Shown here piece by piece: positions 26,433 through 34,472 of a stretch of DNA of 64,000 nucleotides. The notes under the pieces are model-generated. The model was not told the origin of the DNA. It worked only from the letters and a program-made list of their open reading frames with translations, and made no database searches. Source of the stretch: Gammaproteobacteria bacterium (GTDB lineage Bacteria > Pseudomonadota > Gammaproteobacteria > DSM-16500); NCBI GenBank assembly GCA_013287235.1, contig JABDEF010000001.1:23134-87133 (forward strand). Reading direction: 5' to 3'. Made by a program: the position numbers and the translations under genes. Each line of letters opens with the position of its first letter. Positions within the stretch are counted from its first letter, which is position 1.

Positions 26433-26960
26433 ATGTCTACCATAAAATCTCTCATCTTTTCCTTACTTTTATCAGCAAGTACTTCGATATTCGCTGCAGA
26501 AACACCTATTGGTCAACCTATAGAAAAAAATGGTATGGAAGTGGGTGCGGTTTATTTGCAAGCCGTATTGATGGATCCTGATATGCCCCATAGAGCCGGT
26601 CCGGCAGACATTCATTTAGAAGCAGATATTCGCGCAATCAAAGGAAATACCAATGGTTTTGCGGTCGGAGAATGGATTCCTTCATTACAAGTGGCGTATC
26701 ACTTATCAAAAATAGGAACGACGTGGGAACAAACGGGGACATTAATGCCTATGGTTGCGAACGACGGCCCTCACTATGGAGAAAATGTGAAGTTGAATGG
26801 TCCAGGAAAATATCGTTTAACTTTCGATATAAAACCACCACCATATAGTGGTTTTGTCCGTCATGTGGATAAAGAAACAGGTGTTGGAAAATGGTGGGAA
26901 CCGTTTTCTGTGGGTTGGGAATTTGCGTATGTGGGGACAGGGAAGAAAGGCGGGTATTAA
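26433..26960 (+). CDS. ftrA: periplasmic iron-binding protein, P19/Tp34 (FtrA) family
   Basis: A 175-residue exported protein (signal peptide ends IFAAE) starting at 26433 after AGAGGAA; longer frames begin inside ftrD and are not real. P19 family marks: GMEVGAVYLQAV, DIHLEADIRA and VANDGPHYGENV, which bring His and Met ligands for copper/iron, and WWEPFSVGWEF at the end. P19 proteins bind metal in the periplasm and feed FTR1-type permeases. Last gene of the Fur-box operon. A cupredoxin (FtrB) partner is not present. Confidence 0.92.
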   Translation: MSTIKSLIFSLLLSASTSIFAAETPIGQPIEKNGMEVGAVYLQAVLMDPDMPHRAGPADIHLEADIRAIKGNTNGFAVGEWIPSLQVAYHLSKIGTTWEQTGTLMPMVANDGPHYGENVKLNGPGKYRLTFDIKPPPYSGFVRHVDKETGVGKWWEPFSVGWEFAYVGTGKKGGY

Positions 26961-27038
26961 CTCTCACCCTCTTACCCTAGCATGACGGGAGAAGAGGGCT
27001 TAAAAAGAGAATCTTTTTCAGCTGGAGTTAACTTAGCA

Positions 27039-27100
27039 GCCCTCTCCCACCCTCGTTATATTAAAGAACTGTGGGCCATCAGTGGGGGAGGGTTTGGGTA
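27039..27100. repeat. palindromic repeat related to 6091
   Basis: gccctctcccac and gtgggggagggt arms around a loop with ttctttaatataacgagg on the minus strand, matching the 6091-6164 element loop. The 170-base gap between the P19 and ankyrin genes holds nothing else. Confidence 0.75.
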
Positions 27101-27130
27101 AGTTTAGATGAACGGTGTGAGGTATCGCAT

Positions 27131-27802
27131 TTATAAAATAACGCAGCTTCGATAAGCTATTTCATCCGTTTTTTCATTTTTGACCTTATTATTTTTGTGG
27201 TGTTTCTTTGCAAAAAAGTTTAACTGCTTCAAATAATGTTGATCGAGTTTATCCATAGAAAAACAATGCTGTTTTTTTAAAGCATTCCAACATACATTGA
27301 TATGATGAAGCATTGTCAAATTAATTGGCTGCTTCTCACAACTTACTGTATAAATATTCATCATATTGCGCATCACAAAACAAAATACTTCCTTTGAAGT
27401 GATACGCGCCCCTTGAGAAATTAAATAAGCCATCGTCGATAATTTATGTTCATCCAAGGCGATATCCAGTGCCGTTAACCCACGCTTATCCTTTGCTTCA
27501 AGATCAGCGCGTGCTTTTACAATCACAGGAACGCTGTTTTTCCCACAAAATTTCACGGCAATTAACAAGGGCGTATTGCCATAAGGATTGACTAAATTAA
27601 CATTCTGCGGGTTGATTATCTTCCTAAGACAAAAAATACTTTTGAGGTCTTTAGTGGTATCCGCAATCATAATAAGGCCGGTGAGAAGACTACAATCAAA
27701 TTGATACATGGGATACTTCGTGAGTATCCGATTAAATATGGCAAATTTTCCCAAATGCGCTGCGCGAAGTAGTGCACGCCGAATACGCGGATCATCTTTC
27801 AT
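27131..27802 (-). CDS. ankyrin-repeat protein with C-terminal CaaX box (CVIL)
   Basis: A 223-residue soluble protein. Two clear ankyrin repeats: NPYGNTPLLIAVKFCGKN at 72-104 and KDKRGLTALDIALDEHKL at 105-134; diverged repeats may precede them. A basic stretch (KKHHKNNKVKNEK) comes just before the last residues RSCVIL. Basic residues plus Cys-Val-Ile-Leu are what eukaryotic GGTase I substrates look like. Legionella AnkB similarly combines ankyrins with a CaaX motif that host enzymes farnesylate. Host-membrane effector is inferred. The ribosome site is weak. Confidence 0.8.
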   Translation of the reverse strand: MKDDPRIRRALLRAAHLGKFAIFNRILTKYPMYQFDCSLLTGLIMIADTTKDLKSIFCLRKIINPQNVNLVNPYGNTPLLIAVKFCGKNSVPVIVKARADLEAKDKRGLTALDIALDEHKLSTMAYLISQGARITSKEVFCFVMRNMMNIYTVSCEKQPINLTMLHHINVCWNALKKQHCFSMDKLDQHYLKQLNFFAKKHHKNNKVKNEKTDEIAYRSCVIL

Positions 27803-27892
27803 CCACGAAGTTTATCTCGAAAAATTGTTATTGTGCAAGCTTTGCAGGCTAAATTTTTCTTGTTAAAATGCGCGCACGAGGAGAAAGTGCAA

Positions 27893-28192
27893 TTACAAAA
27901 TTTTAAAATGTGAGCTTTGGGCGCGGACTTTTCTTGCTGTTTTCGGCTCAATAATCAACGATCGATAAATTTCGATACGATCATGGGGACGCAAAAAATC
28001 CGATAATTTTTTAAGTTTACTAAAAACTCCAACTTTTTGCTTGGTTAAATCAATTTCCGGGAAAATATTTAAAATCCCTGAGAGATCAATGGCTTCCCCA
28101 ATCGTTGTTCCACGCGGGATCTTGAGAGAAACAATATATTGTTTTTGAGGCACCGCATATGCGACTTCAATTTCAATTTTCTCGATAGCCAT
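27893..28192 (-). CDS. rnfH: RnfH-family ubiquitin-like protein (UPF0125)
   Basis: A 99-residue beta-grasp protein from the ATG at 28192 (MAIEKIEIEVAYAVPQ); a longer frame from 28273 runs inside ratA. Marks are VAYAVPQKQYIVSLKIPRGTT and VGVFSKLKKLSDFLRPHDRIEIYRSL, which match the family. Its function is unsettled; it is regularly encoded after ratA, which it overlaps by 20 bases here. Confidence 0.92.
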   Translation of the reverse strand: MAIEKIEIEVAYAVPQKQYIVSLKIPRGTTIGEAIDLSGILNIFPEIDLTKQKVGVFSKLKKLSDFLRPHDRIEIYRSLIIEPKTARKVRAQSSHFKIL

Positions 28193-28619
28193 AGACTTCC
28201 ACTGCGCGCGCTGAAAAAAGTTCAACCAGAGAATTTGCAATACGATGAAGAATCGGTTCAAAAATACGATCAAAAAATTGACCCGTCAATTCAAACTCTA
28301 ATTCCAAATCCACCCTACATCCCTCCCCCATTTCAGTAAAATTCCAAATACCCTCCAAATGTCGAAAAGGTCCATGCACCAAATGGATATCAATACGATT
28401 AAAAGGCGATAACACATTACGTGTGGTAAAACTTTTATGGATACCAGACCAGGAAAGCTCTAAGGACGCCTCGACTTCTTTATCATCTCGATAAAGGACA
28501 TGACTCTTACTGCACCACGGTAAAAATCGCGGATAATCCTCAATATGATTCACAAGCTCAAACATTTGCTGCGAAGTATAAGGCAAAAGCGCGCTTCTTT
28601 TGATAGCTGTCATACCCAT
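28173..28619 (-). CDS. ratA: RatA, COQ10/START-domain protein
   Basis: A 148-residue START-like lipid-binding protein. Motifs PYTSQQMFELVNHIEDYPRFLPWC at the start and WNFTEMGEGCRVDLELEFEL in the sheet match RatA/COQ10. The family is linked to ubiquinone handling, and E. coli RatA was reported to affect 70S ribosome association. No strong ribosome site is seen; the ATG two codons in may be the start. It pairs with rnfH next to smpB, the usual order smpB <-> ratA-rnfH, here interrupted by a phosphatase gene. Confidence 0.93.
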   Translation of the reverse strand: MGMTAIKRSALLPYTSQQMFELVNHIEDYPRFLPWCSKSHVLYRDDKEVEASLELSWSGIHKSFTTRNVLSPFNRIDIHLVHGPFRHLEGIWNFTEMGEGCRVDLELEFELTGQFFDRIFEPILHRIANSLVELFSARAVEVYGYREN

Positions 28620-28684
28620 ATTAAAAAACTCAACATTGCGCTTCTATCATTCCCGCGTTCGCGGAAATGACACGTCTATCAACA

Positions 28685-29860
28685 TCACCGTCTTGGACTC
28701 ATCGCTATTTTTTCTCCAACAGGAAAAGAAAATATTTCATGAAAATCATCGAATGAACAATTCGACTTTTGCTTTATTTTTTCAAAAAGCAGCTTTTCAA
28801 TGTCAGCTTTAAATACCTTCACTAAAGACTCGCGAATCGCTTGATCTTCATCAATATTATTCCCCATCCAATAAGGAGTTGCAGAAATGAGATCATTGAG
28901 AGGACCTGTCAGCTGCACGAGTTCTTTATACCATTGGCTGTCTTTCGCTTCATCAATAGATATGATTAATCGATTGATATGTTTTGCCCGTTCTGGTTGC
29001 CCCAAAATCGATTTAAAAATGGGTTCTTCTTTCAGCAATTTCTCTTTGTATTCCACTAATTTTCTATAACTGTCTAACCCCATGATTTGCTCTTTGATTT
29101 CAGGACTTCTAATACAAGCATCGACTTCTTTTTTTAATGCAATTGTAATTTTCTTTTCTTCACTTTCCAATAATTTTGTTTCTTCTTCAATATATTCTTT
29201 CACCGCATTGGGATTTTCCCGTAACAATTTTCTTGCGTCATCTACAATTTTGATAGCTGTATTAATATTGCCCGAAGCTAGATTAATATGCGGACGCTCT
29301 TTTTCTATTATTTTAATGGCGAGCCCTACTAATTCTTCAGCGTTCTTTTCTTTATGAATCGTTTGCAATCCCACATCAAATACCGCTAATACACAAGCTA
29401 CCATCATGGGACTTCTCGAGCGGCCAGCTTTGCAATGAATCAATACCGCTTTTTTTTGTTCCCGGTTGGCTTGAATTCGAATCAATGCCTTCACAGCCTT
29501 TTCAAGGTCGACCGTCGTCGTAAAATCCTCCATATCCAATAAAAGATGTTGAATATCTTTTGCTTCCCATTCATCTTTACGAATAGGATCTAAACCCAAA
29601 ATATATCCCAGTATCCATACGGGTTTATTCACTTCATAATTTTCTGTCACACTGACGACAAGACCAATCGGTTGATCTTTATATTCTTCTTGATTTTTTT
29701 TTGCAAAATTTTCTAAACTTTCTTTATCATTTCTAAAAGGAAGTTTTGATAAATATAAATTTTCTGAAATTCTACTCCATTTTGCCCAAAATATATCTCC
29801 AAATACGACCGTTGGAACAAGCGAAATCGCATGTTTTATTTCCTTATATCGCTGCCACAT
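28685..29860 (-). CDS. PTPMT1-like dual-specificity phosphatase
   Basis: About 391 residues from the ATG at 29860, behind AAGGAGAAG; an in-frame extension to 30010 would overlap smpB and is unlikely. The catalytic signature His-Cys-x5-Arg-Ser (IHCKAGRSRS, Cys143, Arg149) and a candidate general acid Asp112 (MEDFTTT) are intact. The opening RISENLYLSKLPFRND resembles mitochondrial PTPMT1-type phosphatases. The C-terminal 220 residues are charged and helical with no known domain. There is no signal peptide. It lies between the conserved ratA and smpB as an insertion. Phosphatase activity on phospho-protein or phosphoinositide is inferred; an effector role is possible. Confidence 0.82.
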   Translation of the reverse strand: MWQRYKEIKHAISLVPTVVFGDIFWAKWSRISENLYLSKLPFRNDKESLENFAKKNQEEYKDQPIGLVVSVTENYEVNKPVWILGYILGLDPIRKDEWEAKDIQHLLLDMEDFTTTVDLEKAVKALIRIQANREQKKAVLIHCKAGRSRSPMMVACVLAVFDVGLQTIHKEKNAEELVGLAIKIIEKERPHINLASGNINTAIKIVDDARKLLRENPNAVKEYIEEETKLLESEEKKITIALKKEVDACIRSPEIKEQIMGLDSYRKLVEYKEKLLKEEPIFKSILGQPERAKHINRLIISIDEAKDSQWYKELVQLTGPLNDLISATPYWMGNNIDEDQAIRESLVKVFKADIEKLLFEKIKQKSNCSFDDFHEIFSFPVGEKIAMSPRR

Positions 29861-29953
29861 CCTATTTCTTCTCCTTATCTTAAAGATGTATTCTACTATT
29901 TTTTCTGAAATAAACTCTATTATTTTTCGCGAGACAATATTATACTGCCGGCC

Positions 29954-30421
29954 ATGAATCAGAAACAAAAATTTGAAACAACCATTGCGGTCAATCGTAA
30001 AGCGCATCATGAATATTCTATTGATGAGCGTTATGAAGCAGGTCTTGTTTTACATGGTTGGGAAGTGAAAAGTTTACGTGCAGGACGCGTACAGCTTGAT
30101 CAAGGTTACGTCATTTTAAAAAATAATGAAGCCTGGCTCATCGGTGCGCAGATTACGCCGCTCTTGACGGCATCCACCCATGTTAATCCTGACCCGCAGC
30201 GTACGCGAAAGCTATTATTGCATGAGAGGGAATTAAGTAAGTTAATCGGGAATGTAGAACGCAAAGGGTATACGTTGATTCCATTAAAGCTTTACTGGAA
30301 GAAAAATCGCGTTAAACTAGAGATCGGACTTGCTAAGGGTAAAAAATTGTATGATAAAAGGGCATCCGAGAAGGAACGTGATTGGCAGCGTAATAAGCAA
30401 AGGATTTTGAAAAATCATTGA
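29954..30421 (+). CDS. smpB: SsrA-binding protein SmpB
   Basis: Binds tmRNA and brings it to stalled ribosomes. A 155-residue protein with [34 protein letters not shown] and the basic C-terminal tail [20 protein letters not shown], which enters the mRNA channel. The ssrA gene begins 43 bases after its stop, with its own -10 box. Confidence 0.98.
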   Translation: MNQKQKFETTIAVNRKAHHEYSIDERYEAGLVLHGWEVKSLRAGRVQLDQGYVILKNNEAWLIGAQITPLLTASTHVNPDPQRTRKLLLHERELSKLIGNVERKGYTLIPLKLYWKKNRVKLEIGLAKGKKLYDKRASEKERDWQRNKQRILKNH

Positions 30422-30451
30422 AAAGCTGTATAATTTTAGTTCATTTTTCTG

Positions 30452-30457
30452 TATAAT
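30452..30457 (+). promoter_or_regulatory. -10 box of ssrA
   Basis: A consensus TATAAT seven bases before the first base of the tmRNA. No clear -35 match was found at 16-18 bases upstream. Confidence 0.7.
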
Positions 30458-30464
30458 GAAATAT

Positions 30465-30869
30465 GGGGGCGACCTGGTTTCGACGTGGGTTGCAAAACCT
30501 GAGGGGCATGTCGAGGACGTAACTTAACCTCGTAAAAAATGTTACAAAACAAATAGTTGCCAAAAACGACAACTTATTCGCTGTAGCTAACGAAGAGTTA
30601 GTGGAAGAAGCCGCTTAAAAACCGGCCAGCGACTTCTCACCGATTGTGCTTGTACGATCGGAGCTTACGAAAGTAAGCATGAGGAGTCATAGCATACAAG
30701 CTCGCAGCAAAGTCTGCCCGAGACGCGCTGCTAAATGATTTTGGGATCGCTGCAATATAAACGTGCCAGTTCGTAGGTGTTGCGGTTAAATAAAGAAGAC
30801 TAGGCTACACATGTAGATCCAACGGCGGAGAGCTTGCGGACGCGGGTTCGATCCCCGCCGCCTCCACCA
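30465..30869 (+). ncRNA. ssrA: transfer-messenger RNA (tmRNA)
   Basis: A 405-base RNA for trans-translation. The 5' end GGGGGCGACCTGGTTTCGAC and the 3' end with GGGTTCGATCCCCGCC and CCTCCACCA form the tRNA-like domain. The tag frame starts at GCC (30559) and ends at TAA (30616-30618), giving AKNDNLFAVANEELVEEAA, a 19-residue tag ending Ala-Ala for ClpXP recognition with SspB. It is longer than the E. coli tag. The 3' end serves as the attachment site of the island that follows. Confidence 0.97.
30847..30869 (+). repeat. attL core (ssrA 3' end)
   Basis: 23-base direct repeat copy inside the functional tmRNA; matches 33781-33803 at 21 of 23 positions. Confidence 0.82.
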
Positions 30870-31573
30870 TTACACCTTCCGAAGAGTTCCAAAATAGCCT
30901 TGAAGCCCTTGAAAATAGAGGGTTTTTTATATAATCTCCTTCCAGCAACTTCCAATCCTTTGATAAAAAATGAAAACAAAATAAAATTCCACTGTGATTC
31001 ATACTCTGAACAAAAAGTTGAAAAATCTCTCTGGGCTAATGAATTGATTTTTATCTCGGCTTACTGTAATTTAATATACTTAGTCGCCGTTCTGCTCGAC
31101 TGTAAACCAGAACAAGGTCAGTCTTATGTGATGAAATTACTGATCGCAATTGCAAAATTGTTCACATAGTATTTACAGATGTTTTGTAGTACTTATTAAT
31201 GCATTATCAAAATTTTTAAACTTTTATATTACAAATAATTTAACAACATCATTACTTTCGCAATTTTTTTCAATTCAACATTAGGTTTTCATTCACCTTC
31301 GAAGAATGAAATTCTGCATTCGTCAGACGATCATCGTCTACCTGTTTGAAGGTATTCTCTTCTGAATATCACTAACATGTTTAGAATATGGCATGAAGAC
31401 TACGCGATGGCAGCGGCAGATTCTCTTCATGGTAACGCTTCGATACACCCAACGGAAATTTCGTTGGTGACTAGAACACATGTTCTACCTGCTTTATAGG
31501 ACTTGCAGTATAGCGGAAACGTTGTAGGCAAGTGTCAGTAAAACATTCAAGTAAAGCCATTTTTGAGGTAAGT
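30870..31573. other. island left end, 700 bases without a supported gene
   Basis: Only short frames beginning in tmRNA sequence. One small perfect palindrome (agacgatcatcgtct, 31325-31339) and repeated att-like AT-rich DNA are seen. Probably decayed island DNA. Confidence 0.5.
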
Positions 31574-32164
31574 ATGAGTTGGATAAAAACATTGAACTCC
31601 GTTCTTAAAGCCCATAACAAAGCGGCAGCAACTGGCGGAAAAGCAGTAAGCTTTGCCACTCAAGACGCGCGTCGTGAAATATTGGAACAAGGGTTTAGAG
31701 AATTACGTGCATTAGGTTATAAATTACCTGATGTACGCGGTTTTAAAGAACGACACATGACAGCACTGGGTAACGCCTGGGAAGCAAAAGCCCTATCAGC
31801 TTCTACGATTCAAAATCGTATTAGTATCTTTCGTGTCTTTGCTGAATGGATTGGCAAAGCTAGTATGATTCGTGGTTCTGAAAATTATGTAAAAAATTTG
31901 CAGAGTGTTGAGCGACATCAACATATAAATTTTCGACGCACAATTATATTGAATAGGCATGAAATGACTTTTTACATTGATGTAGTTACTGAAGCATATT
32001 TACCAAAATTAATATCCAAAATAGAAAGAGAAATGAAAAATATTTCAAAAAAAATTAGCAAAAAATCATTAATTTTTAATGATTCTAAAAATCAATTGCT
32101 GAAGAAAATATCAAAAATCAAATCAATTGATAGAATATCCCGTATATTATCATTATCAGATTAA
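31574..32164 (+). pseudogene. truncated phage-type integrase, N-terminal domain only
   Basis: The first about 105 residues (SWIKTLNSVLKAHNKAAATGGKAV, RELRALGYKLPDVRGFKERH, LSASTIQNRISIFRVFAEWIGK) resemble the SAM-like core-binding domain of a group of phage/ICE tyrosine integrases. The catalytic domain with the R-H-R-Y residues is missing; the remaining 90 residues are a Lys/Ile-rich stretch that looks like decay after a deletion. Being beside the ssrA att site, it is the likely former integrase of the island. Confidence 0.68.
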
Positions 32165-32224
32165 TAATGAGTTTATATTAATTATAAATATTTTAAATCA
32201 TTAATAATCAATTAATTACAAATG

Positions 32225-32289
32225 TTATATGACCTAAATTGACGTAAAAATATTTTCTGCTATAATGTATTATATGACCTAAATTGGCG
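32225..32289 (+). promoter_or_regulatory. AbiE promoter flanked by direct-repeat operators
   Basis: TTGACG (32239-32244), 16 bases and TATAAT (32261-32266) make a strong promoter. Two 20-base direct repeats, ttatatgacctaaattgacg (32225-32244) and ttatatgacctaaattggcg (32270-32289), bracket it. AbiEi-type antitoxins are known to bind repeats at their own promoter, so these are the probable autoregulation sites. Confidence 0.85.
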
Positions 32290-32297
32290 ATTTTAAT

Positions 32298-32727
32298 ATG
32301 CGTACAAAATACTTAGACAGCATTGAATATAAAGCTCTCAACCGTCTAAAAATGATTCGCGGTAGCGTAGTTTTGCGCACGGATTTTAATGGCCTTGGCT
32401 CTTACCGTCAGGTAAGTAGAACGATTAATAGGCTTATCAAAGAAAAAAAAACTGGTAAAAATAGGTAAAGGCATTTATGCTAAAGCTTACCTTTCAAAGT
32501 ATTCCGACATTCCTCTCATTAAAAACGGTACTGATTCCGCTCTAAGAGAAGCATTAAAGCGATTAAGCATTGTTTTTGAACCAGGAAGCGCAGAGAAAGA
32601 ATACAATGCAGGCAAAACAACACAGGTTCCTGTGCACAACATTGTAAGGTTAAAAAGCCGTTGCCGTCGTCGTATTAGTTATGGAAATAGCAAATTAATC
32701 TTTGAGAAAAAAATCAATGCTAAATAA
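32298..32727 (+). pseudogene. abiEi: AbiEi/DUF6088-type antitoxin, frameshifted at an A-run
   Basis: The frame opens with ATG at 32298 (MRTKYLDSIEYKALNRLKMIRGSVVL) and has the winged-helix pattern LGSYRQVSRTINRLIKEKK. At a run of nine A (32443-32451) it shifts and would stop after 56 residues. Removing one A restores the frame: KLVKIGKGIYAKAYLSK and on to a stop at 32725, about 142 residues, as expected for a type IV antitoxin regulator. Either decay, a reversible slippage site or a sequencing error. It overlaps the toxin start by 11 bases. Confidence 0.78.
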
Positions 32728-33664
32728 AAAAGACATAAAAGAACTCATTTCAGTTGCTCGCCAGCATATTAATTTAGCTGAAGCAGTCATCGAAAAAGAT
32801 TACTACGTCACCCAGGTAATTCATGCACTTTCTGGTGTTGAAAATGAATATTTCCGACTAGTATTCTGTGGCGGAACATGTCTCGCAAAAGCGCATAAAA
32901 TTGTTAATCGCATGTCAGAAGACGTTGACTTTAAAATTCAAGTGAAAAAGATGGATGTGATTTTTAGTAAATCACGGCTTATGAAAGAATTAAAAGAATT
33001 TAGGTCAAAAATTAAATCAAAACTAACATTTCCGGATTTAATTACGGGTAAACCAGTTGCTCGGAATGAAGGACAATATTCACAGATTGAGCTTGAATTT
33101 TCTTCCGTTTTTCCTGTTAGCTCAGGGCTAAGGCCACATATTTTATTAGAATTTACACTATCCGATATTCGACTTTCTACTGAACATTTATCCATTAAAA
33201 CACTGATTGAAGATGTTCTAAAAAACACAATGATATTCGCACCTTGCTCAACACAATGTGTTTCGGTAGAAGAAACAGCGATTGAAAAATGGGTGGGCCT
33301 TACACGTCGTATTATAGCAATTGAGCGTGGATATCACCCTGATGATTCCACATTAGTGCGTCACGTTTATGATCTTAATTCTATTCATTCAGCGGATAGA
33401 ATGAGCGCTGGTTTTTTTACTTTAGCCAAAGCAATTATTAACAATGATGCCAAACAATTTAAAAATCAACACCGGGAATATTCCACTGATCCAGGTTCTG
33501 AAATTAGGCAATCACTTGTCTTGCTGAAAAGTAAGCCGCTGTGGAAAGAGCGATATCAGGATTTTATTGAAACAATGGTCTATGCTAATACCAATGCATT
33601 AAAATATGATAAAGCAATGGATATCCTAGAACAAATTAGTTCAGAAATAATTGACAGATTATAA
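32717..33664 (+). CDS. abiEii: AbiEii-type nucleotidyltransferase toxin
   Basis: About 315 residues from the ATG at 32717, which overlaps the antitoxin stop (ATGCTAAATAA). The nucleotidyltransferase fold shows VFCGGTCLAKAH (Gly-Gly) and RMSEDVDFKI with the Asp-x-Asp metal pair, then the basic VEETAIEKWVGLTRR and HVYDLNSI. Proteins of this family are phage-defence or maintenance toxins that modify tRNA or other RNA with nucleotides. The toxin looks intact, whereas its antitoxin is frameshifted, so the antitoxin may still be made by slippage. Confidence 0.87.
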   Translation: MLNKKDIKELISVARQHINLAEAVIEKDYYVTQVIHALSGVENEYFRLVFCGGTCLAKAHKIVNRMSEDVDFKIQVKKMDVIFSKSRLMKELKEFRSKIKSKLTFPDLITGKPVARNEGQYSQIELEFSSVFPVSSGLRPHILLEFTLSDIRLSTEHLSIKTLIEDVLKNTMIFAPCSTQCVSVEETAIEKWVGLTRRIIAIERGYHPDDSTLVRHVYDLNSIHSADRMSAGFFTLAKAIINNDAKQFKNQHREYSTDPGSEIRQSLVLLKSKPLWKERYQDFIETMVYANTNALKYDKAMDILEQISSEIIDRL

Positions 33665-33689
33665 TAGAAATCCGGTTCAATTGATTTTC

Positions 33690-33717
33690 AAGTACCCTTT
33701 TTTTTAGGGGTACTTTT
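33690..33717 (+). terminator. rho-independent terminator after abiEii
   Basis: aagtaccc (33690-33697) pairs with gggtactt (33708-33715), followed by TTTT. The loop is T-rich. It is 26 bases after the toxin stop. Confidence 0.7.
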
Positions 33718-33780
33718 CGGGGTATTTAGCCATCAAACAAATTTCAAAAATCTCATATAATCATATTACTAAACTGCCAA

Positions 33781-33803
33781 TTCGATTTCCGCCGCCTCCA
33801 CCA
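33781..33803 (+). repeat. attR core (ssrA 3' end copy)
   Basis: Copy of the 30847-30869 sequence without the rest of tmRNA; marks the right island boundary. Confidence 0.82.
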
Positions 33804-33868
33804 ATTGCCAATTCTAAGCAACTTAAATCATAAAAAAGCCAATAAAATTAATCTATTAGGTAAATTTA

Positions 33869-33905
33869 TTGACAATATTTATTCTATATTCTAGAATTTA
33901 GAATA
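33869..33905 (+). promoter_or_regulatory. promoter with palindromic operator for the HTH-nucleotidyltransferase pair
   Basis: TTGACA (33869-33874), 17 bases, TAGAAT (33892-33897). The palindrome tattcta-gaatt-tagaata (33887-33905) overlaps the -10 box, so the encoded winged-helix protein may repress itself here. Confidence 0.75.
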
Positions 33906-33926
33906 TGGAATAAAGATAGGAAGACC

Positions 33927-34472
33927 ATGATTATGAAACCACAAGATATTGTTGTTCTAGCTAAGCTTTTAACTCAGCGAGAGAATAAACGCTGGACTCA
34001 AAACAGTCTTGCATCTGAGCTTTGTCTAAGCCCCTCCCAAATTAACAGTGCGTTTAAAAGATTAGTTGCAACCGGCTTAATTACTCCCTATCATCCTCCA
34101 AATAAACCTCAGCCCATCATTCAAGCATGTGAAGAATTCTTTGTTCATGCGCTTAAATATATATTCCCAGCAAAATTAGGAGAAATAGCTCGTGGCGTGC
34201 CTACTAGCTACTCTGGCCCTAGCCTGAAAAAACAAATTATTTCAGGAAATGACCCTGTTCCTGTTTGGCCCTACGGCGAAGGAGAAGAACGAGGGATCGC
34301 TTTAAAACCTTTATACTCGTCGGTACCAGAATCCGTTAGCAAACATCCAGATCCAATGTTTTATGATTTATTAACTTTGATTGATGCTATTCGGTCTGGA
34401 CGAGCTAGAGAAAAACAACTTGCAATACAAAAATTATCCGAAATATTGAAATCAAAGGTGTCACATGAATAG
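33927..34472 (+). CDS. winged-helix regulator paired with a nucleotidyltransferase
   Basis: A 181-residue protein whose first 70 residues form a winged helix (RWTQNSLASELCLSPSQINSAFKRLVATGLI). The remainder includes YIFPAKLGEIARGVPTSYSGP and a helical tail; this second half may hold the partner. AGGAAG precedes the ATG. It overlaps the next gene by eight bases. The organisation (small DNA-binding protein, then an NTase) is that of type IV-like toxin-antitoxin modules. Antitoxin role is inferred. Confidence 0.78.
   Translation: MIMKPQDIVVLAKLLTQRENKRWTQNSLASELCLSPSQINSAFKRLVATGLITPYHPPNKPQPIIQACEEFFVHALKYIFPAKLGEIARGVPTSYSGPSLKKQIISGNDPVPVWPYGEGEERGIALKPLYSSVPESVSKHPDPMFYDLLTLIDAIRSGRAREKQLAIQKLSEILKSKVSHE

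Larger units (their letters stand above)
30847..33803 (+). mobile_element. small genomic island integrated at the ssrA 3' end
   Basis: The tmRNA 3' end (30847-30869, ttcgatccccgccgcctccacca) is repeated at 33781-33803 with two changes (ttcgatttccgcc...). The 2.9 kb between holds an integrase fragment and an AbiE toxin-antitoxin pair. ssrA is a common target of tyrosine integrases that rebuild the RNA end, leaving such repeats. The integrase lacks its catalytic domain, so the element is not self-mobile now. Confidence 0.82.

Noticed and set aside
30834..31169. ORF starting in the tmRNA 3' end (111 aa)
   Set aside because: Its first codons translate the tRNA-like domain and the rest shows no homology or ribosome site.
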